A stretch of 64,000 bases of DNA from NCBI GenBank assembly GCA_001798135.1, contig MGRJ01000023.1, positions 1-64,000 of the forward strand, given 5' to 3'. Made by a program: the position numbers and the translations under genes. A model generated the notes under the pieces. The model was not told where the DNA came from and did not search any database. It worked only from the letters and a program-made list of their open reading frames with translations. Of this stretch, positions 41,200 to 50,963 are shown one piece after another. Source of the stretch: Deltaproteobacteria bacterium RIFCSPHIGHO2_02_FULL_40_28 (GTDB lineage: Bacteria; UBA10199; 2-12-FULL-40-28). Position 1 is the first letter of the stretch. Each line of letters opens with the position of its first letter.

Positions 41200-43677
41200 A
41201 TGCCTGAATCCAAAGAGATAGTAGCTATCAACATTGAAGATGAAATGAAGTCTTCCTACTTAGATTACGCTATGAGCGTGATTGTAGGAAGAGCCCTCCC
41301 CGATTGCCGGGATGGGCTAAAGCCTGTGCATCGCCGTATTCTCTATGCCATGTTTCGAGAGGGCCTGCTCTCTAGCAAACGCTACTCTAAGTGCGCAGGT
41401 GTTGTGGGAGAAGTGCTTAAAAAATATCATCCCCATGGTGATACCGCTGTTTACGATACCTTGGTGCGTATGGCTCAGCCTTGGAACATGCGCTATCCCT
41501 TAATTGATGGGCAGGGCAACTTTGGTTCTATCGATGGAGATTCTGCAGCGGCTTACCGATATACCGAATCTCGTTTGATGAGCTTGGCCGAAGACCTCAT
41601 GGCCGATATCGATAAAAACACAGTTGATTTCACACCTAATTTTGATGATTCCACCGTAGAACCCATTGTTCTTCCAACGCGATTTCCCAACCTTTTAGTT
41701 AATGGCTCTGATGGCATTGCAGTGGGTATGGCTACCAAAATTCCTCCCCATAATTTATGCGAAATTATTAATGCTTTGATGGCCTTGATTGAAAACCCAG
41801 CTTTGGGGACGGCCGAACTTTTAAAAATTGTACCTGGACCTGATTTTCCCACGGGAGCTAGTATTTATGGACAAACAGGTATCAAACAGGCCTATCAAAC
41901 GGGGCGTGGTATTGTTCAAATGAGGGCTAAGGCCGCCATTGAAAAAATTCCAAAATCCGACCGCGAAATGATTATTCTGACTGAAGTTCCCTTTCAGGTG
42001 AATAAGGCCAGACTTATTGAATCTATTGCTAATCTAGTGAATGAAGAAAAATTGGAAGGAATTAGCGAAATTCGCGATGAATCCGATCGTAAGGGCATAA
42101 GGGTAGTGATCGAACTCAAAAAATCCGTAGTTTCTGCTGTAGTGTTAAACCAGCTCTACAAACATACAGCGATGCAGTCTTCCTTTGGTATTATTATGCT
42201 TACCATTGTGGCAGGTCAGCCACGAATTTTAAGCCTCAAAGAAACTTTGGAACTTTTTATTGAATATCGAAAAGAAATTGTAACTCGGAGAACTTTATTT
42301 GAATTGGAAGAAGCAGGAAGACGAGCCCATATTTTAGAAGGTTTAAAAATTGCTGTCGAAAATATTGATGAAATTGTAGCTTTGATTAAAAAATCAGCAA
42401 GTCCCCCAGAGGCTAAAACAGCTTTAATCAGCCGGTTTGGTTTTAGTGAAATTCAATCTCAGGCCATTCTCGAATTAAGACTGCAGCGTTTAACTGGTTT
42501 AGAGAGGGATAAAATAATTCAAGAATATGATGAAATCCAGACCCTCATCAAAAAATTAAAAGAAATTCTCTCCAGTGAAAAATTGGTGATGGAAATTATT
42601 GTAAATGAATTAAAAGCAATTCGTGAAAAATATGGAGATGAAAGAAGAACCGAAATTATTGTTTCTGAAGTAGAAAGTTTTTCGGATGAAGATTTAATCC
42701 AAGAAGAAGAAACTGTTGTCACGGTAAGTCATTTGGGTTACATCAAACGCAATCCAATTAATCTTTATCGAGCGCAAAACCGTGGTGGACGTGGAAAAAC
42801 AGGCATGACCACACGCGAAGAAGATTTTGTTGAGCAAATCTTTGTTGCCTCCACTCATAGTTATGTCTTGGTGTTTACCAACAGGGGACGCATCCATTGG
42901 CTGAAGGTGCACGAAATTCCTGATGTGGGGCGCACAGCCAAAGGAAGAGCCATTACAAATCTGATTGCATTAAGTGGTGATGAAAAAGTTTCTGCTATTC
43001 TTTCTATTCATTCTTTTGAAGAGCCTGGCAATATTATTTTTGTTTGCAAATCTGGTACAGTGAAAAAAACAGATCTCAAGGCTTATTCTAACCCCCGTCA
43101 GGGTGGCATTATTGCATTAACGATTGAAAAGGGAGATGAATTAATCGAGGTACGTTATACTAATGGAAAACAAGATGTGGTGATTAGCACGCGAGAAGGA
43201 CAAACCATTCGCTTTAATGAAGAAGATGCACGGCCCATGGGACGCGGGGCAACGGGAGTTCGTGGTATTTCTTTGGGAGAGGGTGATGCCGTAGTGGGTA
43301 TGAGCCTTATTAGTGACGAATCCACTCTTCTCACTGTATCTGAAAATGGATATGGAAAAAGAACAGAAACAGGAGAATACCGTGTGCAAGGCCGTGGGGG
43401 AAGTGGGGTTTTAACAATGAAAACCACTGATAAAACGGGCATGGTGGTTGCTACTCTTCAGGTGGCTAATTCTGATGATGTGATGTTGATTACTAATTTG
43501 GGAAAAATTATTCGAATACCTGTTAATCAAATTTCAGTGATGGGACGTAATACTCAAGGAGTCAGACTCATCCAATTAGAAACTGGCGAAAAAGTTGTAT
43601 CTGTTGCCAAGCTTGCTGAAAAAGAAGAACTTGCCGAGAAAGAAGTTCTTACTGAGAAAGAAGAAGTGGGTGAGTAA
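41200..43677 (+). CDS. gyrA: DNA gyrase subunit A
   Basis: An 825-residue type IIA topoisomerase subunit that cuts and rejoins DNA within the A2B2 gyrase. The catalytic Tyr121 lies in AAYRYTESRL. The quinolone region reads HPHGDTAVYD, with Thr82 and Asp86 at the two common resistance positions. The C-terminal beta-propeller carries a GyrA box as QNRGGRG, which favours GyrA over ParC. I use ATG 41200 (MPESKEIVAINIEDEMK); a TTG 12 codons earlier is open. The C-terminal tail is an imperfect acidic repeat (LAEKEE, LAEKEV, LTEKEE). gyrB is not in the window. The next gene starts inside the stop region. Confidence 0.93.
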   Translation: MPESKEIVAINIEDEMKSSYLDYAMSVIVGRALPDCRDGLKPVHRRILYAMFREGLLSSKRYSKCAGVVGEVLKKYHPHGDTAVYDTLVRMAQPWNMRYPLIDGQGNFGSIDGDSAAAYRYTESRLMSLAEDLMADIDKNTVDFTPNFDDSTVEPIVLPTRFPNLLVNGSDGIAVGMATKIPPHNLCEIINALMALIENPALGTAELLKIVPGPDFPTGASIYGQTGIKQAYQTGRGIVQMRAKAAIEKIPKSDREMIILTEVPFQVNKARLIESIANLVNEEKLEGISEIRDESDRKGIRVVIELKKSVVSAVVLNQLYKHTAMQSSFGIIMLTIVAGQPRILSLKETLELFIEYRKEIVTRRTLFELEEAGRRAHILEGLKIAVENIDEIVALIKKSASPPEAKTALISRFGFSEIQSQAILELRLQRLTGLERDKIIQEYDEIQTLIKKLKEILSSEKLVMEIIVNELKAIREKYGDERRTEIIVSEVESFSDEDLIQEEETVVTVSHLGYIKRNPINLYRAQNRGGRGKTGMTTREEDFVEQIFVASTHSYVLVFTNRGRIHWLKVHEIPDVGRTAKGRAITNLIALSGDEKVSAILSIHSFEEPGNIIFVCKSGTVKKTDLKAYSNPRQGGIIALTIEKGDELIEVRYTNGKQDVVISTREGQTIRFNEEDARPMGRGATGVRGISLGEGDAVVGMSLISDESTLLTVSENGYGKRTETGEYRVQGRGGSGVLTMKTTDKTGMVVATLQVANSDDVMLITNLGKIIRIPVNQISVMGRNTQGVRLIQLETGEKVVSVAKLAEKEELAEKEVLTEKEEVGE

Positions 43678-44110
43678 AAAAATATTTTTATTTTTTTGGA
43701 TTTCCTTTTTTTTTAATTCTGTTTCTTTTGCAACCTTAGATTCTATTTCAATACAGTTGGTTACCGGAAGAGGCATTGTCAATTTCCATGTAGAATTAGC
43801 TGTAACCCAGAAACAAAGGGAGAGAGGGTTAATGAATAGATCTTTCCTTTCCGATAATGCTGGTATGTTATTTGTTTGGGATCAAGAGGTCATTGAAGAA
43901 TTTTGGATGAAAGATACACCCATCTCGCTTGATATTGTTTTTCTAGATCAATATAAAAATATTATTTCCATTGTTCCTAACACAACTCCTTATTCACTTG
44001 TTCCTATTCGCTGCCCCACTCCTTTTCGTTATGTTTTAGAAGTTAAAGGCGGGAGAATGGGTAGTCTTAAAGCTAAGCCGGGGAATAAGATACTTTTTGA
44101 TGGAGTGTAA
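43670..44110 (+). CDS. DUF192 exported protein
   Basis: A 146-residue protein with a signal peptide (ILFF-type hydrophobic stretch, cleaved near SFA-TL) and a DUF192 domain: VELAVTQKQRERGLMNRSFL, GMLFVWDQEVIEEFWMKDTPISLDIVFLD and the C-terminal RYVLEVKGGRMGSLKAKPG. The family function is not established. The chosen GTG start overlaps the gyrA stop by eight bases; an ATG 75 bases earlier would overlap gyrA more and place charged residues before the signal. The FHA activator gene begins at the base after its stop. Confidence 0.82.
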   Translation: MSKKIFLFFWISFFFNSVSFATLDSISIQLVTGRGIVNFHVELAVTQKQRERGLMNRSFLSDNAGMLFVWDQEVIEEFWMKDTPISLDIVFLDQYKNIISIVPNTTPYSLVPIRCPTPFRYVLEVKGGRMGSLKAKPGNKILFDGV

Positions 44111-45730
44111 ATGGCCGAACTACACCTTTCCAAATCAGGTTTGCCAGGTCTTGCTATTCAAATTGGTAGAAAACCTTTTTTAATTGGCAGAGATGTTGGT
44201 TGTGATTTATGCCTGCCCGAGAATATTATTTCCAGACAACATGCTTGTATTGAATGGGGAGAGCAAGGGCATCAACTTAAAAATCTCAGTAAGCATGGTA
44301 CTTTAGTTGATTCTTTGCCTATTGATAAAATAGTTTTAACCGATGGGGTTGATTTTCAAATTGGTCCTTGGCGTTTTGTTTTTAAAGAAAGCAGCCTTTT
44401 AGATGAAAAAAAACGTCGTGATATGAACACTGTTATTACAGAACTTAAAAAAGAATCTCCTACCAGGCTTATTCGCTTAAATCCAGACACACATCATTTT
44501 GAAATACAAAATCCTGTTTTAAAAATTAAAAACGCCAGGGAAGAAAAAAATATTTCTTTAACATCCACAAAAATGATTGTGGGATCTCATGCTAACTCGG
44601 ATATTATGATTGAAGATGACTATGTTTCAGGGTCGCATTTAGAGATTAGTTTTGAATTAGAAGGAATACGGCTTAAAGATTTAAATTCAACCAATGGCAC
44701 TTTTGTGGATGGTCAAAGAATAACAGAAGCTCTTTTTACACATCGGTGTGAAATTTTAATTGGTAAAACAAATTTGAAGTTAGATTGGGTATCTAAAGAA
44801 CAAAATTTAAAACCTTATGAGGGAGATTTTTTTTGCGGGATGGTGGGAAAATCTGCTGCCATGCGGAATCTTTTTTCCAAAATATTAAAGGTAGCTAGAA
44901 GTGGGCTTTCTATTTTGATTGAAGCAGAATCTGGTTCAGGGAAAGAGTTGGTTGCCAAGTGTTTGCATGATTTATCCGAGTTAAAAGGTCCCTTGGTAGT
45001 CGTAAATTGTGGGGCTATTTCACCCAATCTTATTGAAAGTGAATTATTTGGACATGAAAAAGGGGCTTTTACGGGAGCTTTTCAAAGGCATCTGGGGGCT
45101 TTTGAGCAAGCTCATGGGGGCACTTTATTTTTGGATGAAATTGGAGAACTACCGATTGAACTCCAACCCAAATTATTGAGGGTATTGGAAAATCAAATGG
45201 TAAGAAGGGTGGGAGGAGCAAATGAAGTGTCTGTAAAGGTTCGTGTGGTGGCAGCAACTAATCGTAATTTAACTGAGTTAGTTAAAAAGGGATTATTTCG
45301 TGAAGATTTGTATTATCGTCTTTATGTTGTGCCTCTTCAAATTCCTCCTTTAAAAGAGAGGACAGAAGATATTCCTTTGTTAGCTCGTTATTTTATTGAA
45401 CAAGCAGGCTCTCCTCGTCTTTTAAATGAGGCATCCATTCGTAAATTAGTTACTCATTCTTGGCCTGGCAATGTAAGAGAACTTAAAAATGCTATTTTAC
45501 GAAGTCTTGTTTTGTCGGAAGCCAATCCTCTAGGGGTGACCGATATTGATCTTTCTTCTATTCCTTTTTACAAGGGAGAGGATGAAATTAATTTAGAAGA
45601 TGTTGAGAAATCCAAAATTGAAGAAGCCATTAACCGATGTGGAGGAAACAAAACCAAAGCAGCAGAAATGTTAGGCATTGCTAAATCTACTTTGTTTAAA
45701 AAATTAAAGGATTATGCAATTGAACTTTGA
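44111..45730 (+). CDS. Sigma-54 activator with two FHA domains
   Basis: A 539-residue activator without a receiver. Two N-terminal FHA domains (about residues 18-95 with IGRDVGCDL and ISRQHACIEW; about 150-220 with VGSHANSDI and NSTNGTFVDGQRI) bind phosphothreonine peptides. The AAA+ module has an altered Walker A (AESGSGKE), the sigma-54 loop GAFTGA and Walker B LFLDEIGEL. A Fis-type helix-turn-helix ends it (NKTKAAEMLGIAKSTLFKKL). Such proteins couple Ser/Thr kinase signalling to sigma-54 transcription, as in myxobacteria. No Ser/Thr kinase gene is in the window. It starts immediately after the DUF192 stop. Its 3' end overlaps the cold-shock gene by 19 bases. Confidence 0.92.
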   Translation: MAELHLSKSGLPGLAIQIGRKPFLIGRDVGCDLCLPENIISRQHACIEWGEQGHQLKNLSKHGTLVDSLPIDKIVLTDGVDFQIGPWRFVFKESSLLDEKKRRDMNTVITELKKESPTRLIRLNPDTHHFEIQNPVLKIKNAREEKNISLTSTKMIVGSHANSDIMIEDDYVSGSHLEISFELEGIRLKDLNSTNGTFVDGQRITEALFTHRCEILIGKTNLKLDWVSKEQNLKPYEGDFFCGMVGKSAAMRNLFSKILKVARSGLSILIEAESGSGKELVAKCLHDLSELKGPLVVVNCGAISPNLIESELFGHEKGAFTGAFQRHLGAFEQAHGGTLFLDEIGELPIELQPKLLRVLENQMVRRVGGANEVSVKVRVVAATNRNLTELVKKGLFREDLYYRLYVVPLQIPPLKERTEDIPLLARYFIEQAGSPRLLNEASIRKLVTHSWPGNVRELKNAILRSLVLSEANPLGVTDIDLSSIPFYKGEDEINLEDVEKSKIEEAINRCGGNKTKAAEMLGIAKSTLFKKLKDYAIEL

Positions 45731-45978
45731 GTGGATTGAAAAAGTATATTTTCAACAAGAGCAGAATTTTCTGGGATTTGATCTACATTAAATGCCACAG
45801 GTCCTTTAGCTCCTTCTTTTAAATCAAAATAAACAGTTTCACCCTGGGAAAGTTTTTTATACCCATGAATGATAATTTGTGAAGCATGCACAAATACATC
45901 GCCACCATTTTGATCTTCGATGAAGCCATAACCTTTTATTTCATTAAACCAACGAACTTTGCCTTGATGACGTGACAT
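45712..45978 (-). CDS. Cold-shock domain protein
   Basis: An 88-residue protein. Residues 3-65 are a cold-shock domain with both RNA-binding motifs (GKVRWFNEIKGYGFIED and DVFVHASQI). A 20-residue C-terminal extension follows (ENSALVENILFQSTQSS). It would bind single-stranded RNA or DNA. I use ATG 45978, preceded by AGAGGGAG; the longer frame adds a 16-residue leader without a ribosome site. It is convergent with the FHA activator gene, with overlapping 3' ends, so antisense interference is possible. Confidence 0.9.
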   Translation of the reverse strand: MSRHQGKVRWFNEIKGYGFIEDQNGGDVFVHASQIIIHGYKKLSQGETVYFDLKEGAKGPVAFNVDQIPENSALVENILFQSTQSSIA

Positions 45979-46033
45979 GTTTTCTCCCTCTCTTGAGTGA
46001 TACGAGATTCTCCTATCAAAAGTCAAGGATGTG

Positions 46034-47394
<1,361 letters not shown>

Positions 47395-47401
47395 AGTTAC
47401 T

Positions 47402-48841
47402 TCATTTTTTCAATTTATTATTTTCTATAAAACCTAAAAGATAACAAAATAAAAAAGCTGGAATTTTGAAAATATTTGTTTCTTTGATGATGCCGTAATT
47501 GGATACATTTTTTGTAATGGCAAAAGCATGAGAAACTTTTGGTGTATATTTAAAAAATTCTTCGTATGATTCAATAATTTTTCCTTCTGGATTTTCCTGA
47601 TATTTAACTTCGTAGGCATGTATTGTATTGTTAGGAAGTGTAAATACAAAATCTATTTCCCTGTTTTTTCTCCAATATCCAGCCCAGGCGCCTTGAGAAT
47701 GATAAAATGTATGAAGATGTTTTAACACGCAAGCTTCAACAAGGGGTCCTAGTTCATTAGGGTCTTCAAAAATTCCTTCGCCTTTGAGGAGTACGGCATT
47801 TCTTAAACTGGGATCGGCTATGTAGAATTTTGCCCTTGGTTTTAAGGATTTTTTTCCTTTTTGATTGAACGGATTTAATCGATAGATAAGATGGGTGTCT
47901 TCTAATCTTTGAAGATGATTTTCTACAGTAATGGGAGAAACTCCTAATTCTCTGGCAAGAGTATTTTTTTCAAGAATACCTCCTAGGTTAAAGCAGAGGT
48001 AAGCGAAAATTTTTTCCAAATGATGGAGGGACCGGGCATTGTATAACAGAGCCATATCTTGTTTGAGAGTTTTGTCGATAATGTCTTCTCGAATGAAGTT
48101 TTGAATCATGTTCAAAGGAAAGTTACCAGAGACGAAAGCTGGAAATCCCCCTTGGAGGAGGTAATTGTTGAATTCGCTTTGAAGGGGCGCGCACTGCAGC
48201 ATAAGATCTGTTTTTTTTTGGGGAGAAAGTTTAGTTAATGTGTACAAATCAAAATCATTGGGTAATTCTGGTGGCGCTATTCCTTTAAGGGATAAGTATT
48301 CATAAAATGTAAGGGTAGGGACATGAATACTTGTCCATCGTCCTGCAGCCGATTCGGTTCGCTTTGAATTTTTAAGAAGTACTGCGGCAGAACCTGTAGC
48401 AACAATTCGTGTGCGGGGGTATTCTCGTAAAAAAGACATGAGCCAACGGGTCCAGTTTGGAATGTAATGGATTTCGTCTAAAAGCAGTAAATTATCATGA
48501 TCAATGGTCCCAATATTTTTTTCATAAAGGTTTAAAATTTTTGGAAGATCATTTTGACTTAGTGTAAAATCTTCAAAGTTAAGGTAGATAATTTTTTTGG
48601 CGCGAGTTCCTTCTTTTAGATTTTTTGCTGCTATTTGATGCAGGAGTGTTGTTTTTCCTACACGGCGTGCTCCCGTAAGAATAATGGCGCGGTTTAAGTC
48701 CGGATAGGATAAAAAATTTAGGATTTCATAAAAAGCCAATTTTTTAAAAGGATGGGCTAAGTGTGAGGGAATATAACCCGTTTGCCACCAACTATTCTGG
48801 CGAGCCATGATGCCAAAAATTTGAGTTTCAGAAATAATCAT
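47402..48841 (-). CDS. AAA ATPase with DUF4143 C-terminus
   Basis: A 479-residue ATPase of the AAA_14/DUF4143 class. It has Walker A GARRVGKTTLLHQI (about residue 56), Walker B LLLLDEIHYIPNW, the sensor region RIVATGSAA and a winged helix (ARELGVSPITVENHLQRLEDTHL). The C-terminal DUF4143 domain has the nuclease-like segment NREIDFVFTLPNNTIHAYEVKYQ. Members are abundant in anaerobes and archaea, often near mobile or defence genes; their action is unclear. It is a single gene with an A/T-rich upstream region and a GTATATGA-like stretch of short repeats. Confidence 0.85.
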   Translation of the reverse strand: MIISETQIFGIMARQNSWWQTGYIPSHLAHPFKKLAFYEILNFLSYPDLNRAIILTGARRVGKTTLLHQIAAKNLKEGTRAKKIIYLNFEDFTLSQNDLPKILNLYEKNIGTIDHDNLLLLDEIHYIPNWTRWLMSFLREYPRTRIVATGSAAVLLKNSKRTESAAGRWTSIHVPTLTFYEYLSLKGIAPPELPNDFDLYTLTKLSPQKKTDLMLQCAPLQSEFNNYLLQGGFPAFVSGNFPLNMIQNFIREDIIDKTLKQDMALLYNARSLHHLEKIFAYLCFNLGGILEKNTLARELGVSPITVENHLQRLEDTHLIYRLNPFNQKGKKSLKPRAKFYIADPSLRNAVLLKGEGIFEDPNELGPLVEACVLKHLHTFYHSQGAWAGYWRKNREIDFVFTLPNNTIHAYEVKYQENPEGKIIESYEEFFKYTPKVSHAFAITKNVSNYGIIKETNIFKIPAFLFCYLLGFIENNKLKK

Positions 48842-48937
48842 AAATATATAGTATAGTTTATTTTTAATATAGTCAATATATATATCATACTATATATTTT
48901 ATATAAATACCTAATTTTATTTAAAAATTTAGCTTAT

Positions 48938-49063
48938 GGGTCTGTTGAAAAATATAGTTTTCCACCAATTCTGTCATTCCCCGCCCCTGCCTTTCCGCCA
49001 GAGGCGGACCAACCTTTGGCTGGCGCAGGGATGACAAAGGGGAGACATTTTTCAACAATCCCC
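48938..49063. mobile_element. MITE-like repeat abutting the fumC stop
   Basis: TGTTGAAAAAT (48943-48953) and ATTTTTCAACA (49047-49057) are 11-base inverted ends. The core holds GCC(A)GAGGC-type palindromes. The element ends at the base before the fumC stop codon. Confidence 0.6.
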
Positions 49064-50452
49064 TTATTTCGGGTTGAGCATGATTTTAGGATCTAAAAGT
49101 TTATCAATTTCTTTTTCGGACAAGATTTTTTCTTCGATAAGAACCTGCCGAATGGTTTTATTTTCTTTATAGGCTTTTTTAGAAACAGCAGCAGCTTTGT
49201 CGTAACCAATAACGGGATTTAAATTGGTAACTAAGGCCAGGCTTGCTTCCATTAATTCTTTGCAGCGTTTGGTATTAGCTTCAATCCCGTTCACGCATTT
49301 TGTGGCCAGCATACTTGATCCATTAGCGAGAAGTTTGATGGATTCAAAAAGATTTCCAGCAATAACAGGCATCATCACATTCAACTCAAAATTGCCATGT
49401 TGTCCACCAATTTGAATGGCAAGATCATTGCCTTGCACTTGAGCTGCAATTTGCATGACCGATTCCGGAATGACGGGGTTGATTTTCCCTGGCATGATGG
49501 AAGAGCCAGGTTGTAATTCTGGAAGATGAATTTCATGAATGCCACAACGTGGCCCACTGGCTAGCCAACGTAAGTCGTTGGCAATTTTCATGAGAGAAAT
49601 AGCTACTGTTTTGAGAGCTCCACTTGCAAAAACACAGGCATCTTTTGCAGATTGAGCTTCAAAGTGGTTTTTAGCTTCAGAAAATTTAAGTTTTGTTTGT
49701 TGATTTAAATTTTCACACACTTTTTTTGCAAACTGAGGATGAGTATTAATTCCTGTGCCTACAGCAGTTCCACCAATGGCTAGTTCTAAAAGTCCATCCA
49801 AGGCTTGATGGGATCTTTTAATGCTTTGTTCGATTTGTGAGGCATAACCAGAAAATTCTTGGCCCAAGGTGATGGGAGTTGCATCTTGTAAATGGGTACG
49901 CCCAATTTTAATGACTTGAGAAAATTCTTTGGCCTTTTTTTCAAAAGAATTTTTAAGTTCGGTAAGTGCGGGAATAAGGCCTTGGGAAAAACCAAGGGCT
50001 GCCCCTACATGAATTGTAGTTGGAATTACATCGTTGGAAGACTGGCCACAATTAACATGATCGTTTGGATGCACCGGTTTTTTGGAGCCAACGATTCCAC
50101 CAAGTTCTGGATTACAAAGATTAGCAATAACTTCGTTGGCATTCATGTTGGTAGAGGTGCCAGAGCCTGTTTGATAGATATCTAAAACAAAGTGGAAATC
50201 GTGTGTGCCAGTAGCTACTTCAAGAGCTTTTTTAGCGATAGCCTCGCCAATTTTTTTATCAAGTTTTCCTAAATCTGTATTGGCCACCGCAGCAGCCCAT
50301 TTAACAAGGCCAAGGGCTTGAATGAAGCGGCGATCGAAACGACGATTGGATACCTTGAAATTTTCAACGGCTCTTTGGGTAGAAGCCCCATACAAAAATT
50401 CATTGGGGATTTTAATTTCCCCCATCGAATCGCTTTCAACGCGGTTAGCCAT
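49064..50452 (-). CDS. fumC: Fumarate hydratase, class II
   Basis: A 462-residue class II fumarase that interconverts fumarate and malate in the citric acid cycle. The superfamily signature GSSIMPGKINPVIPE lies near residue 315. Further conserved parts are TGSGTSTNMNANEVIA, NDHVNCGQSSNDVIPT and GRTHLQDATPITLGQEF. Length and colinearity are normal. AGGAG precedes the ATG. It is a single gene with a MITE-like palindrome directly at its stop codon, which probably serves as its 3' structure. Confidence 0.94.
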   Translation of the reverse strand: MANRVESDSMGEIKIPNEFLYGASTQRAVENFKVSNRRFDRRFIQALGLVKWAAAVANTDLGKLDKKIGEAIAKKALEVATGTHDFHFVLDIYQTGSGTSTNMNANEVIANLCNPELGGIVGSKKPVHPNDHVNCGQSSNDVIPTTIHVGAALGFSQGLIPALTELKNSFEKKAKEFSQVIKIGRTHLQDATPITLGQEFSGYASQIEQSIKRSHQALDGLLELAIGGTAVGTGINTHPQFAKKVCENLNQQTKLKFSEAKNHFEAQSAKDACVFASGALKTVAISLMKIANDLRWLASGPRCGIHEIHLPELQPGSSIMPGKINPVIPESVMQIAAQVQGNDLAIQIGGQHGNFELNVMMPVIAGNLFESIKLLANGSSMLATKCVNGIEANTKRCKELMEASLALVTNLNPVIGYDKAAAVSKKAYKENKTIRQVLIEEKILSEKEIDKLLDPKIMLNPK

Positions 50453-50613
50453 GAATCTCCTTTCAATTCAATGCACTTAAATTATTTTTTAGATTGATGC
50501 TAGAAAAATCATCTTTCGGCAAATTTAAATAGGACTTTATATTTGGCATGCCTAATGTAAAGTAGTACTTATGATTGCCAAGCAGGAAGGAAATATTCTT
50601 CGAACAACTTTAG

Positions 50614-50741
50614 GGCACCTCTAAAAACTATGGTTTCATGTCATCCCTGCGAAGGCAGGGATCCAGAAACTCTTGAAAAGACTGGATTCCCGCCTTCGCG
50701 GGAATGACAAATAGAAAAAAATTTGAGTAAATAGAGGTGCC
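50614..50741. mobile_element. MITE-like element with nested palindrome
   Basis: Ends GGCACCTCTA and TAGAGGTGCC are perfect 10-base inverted repeats. The core (50640-50708) is another palindromic repeat, CATCCCTGCGAAGGCAGG paired with CCCGCCTTCGCGGGAATG, of a type widespread in bacterial genomes. One element appears to have inserted into the other. Confidence 0.65.
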
Positions 50742-50873
50742 TTTTGGTTATCAATCCACGTCTCAGTACTTTGCTGGGGCAACTTTTTGAGGCGATGGAA
50801 AGCACTCACTCGGTTTCTCAAATTGAGGGATGTAGAAGATACTTGGCATACAGTCCGCCTTTGTCTCCGTGGT
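50742..50873 (+). other. Non-coding stretch before the ATPase repeats
   Basis: A TTG-started frame of about 52 codons (NPRLSTLLGQLFEAMESTH...) runs to 50910, but it has no ribosome site and matches no family I know. It may be a remnant of a gene disrupted by the MITE; a 15-codon frame on the other side (MIAKQEGNILRTT) could be its head. Nothing else is visible. Confidence 0.3.
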
Positions 50874-50960
50874 CTGTAAATAATATAAAATTGATTTACA
50901 GAGGAATTTAATTCAAGTAATATTCCTCTGTAAAAATAATAATTATAATTTACAGAGGAA
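50874..50960. repeat. Alternating inverted repeats before the DUF234 ATPase
   Basis: CTGTAAA (50874), TTTACAGAGGAAT (50895-50907), ATTCCTCTGTAAA (50922-50934) and TTTACAGAGGAA (50949-50960) alternate in orientation. The last copy includes the ribosome-site AGAGGA just before ATG 50964, so the array could be an operator or integration footprint. Confidence 0.6.
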
Positions 50961-50963
50961 CCC

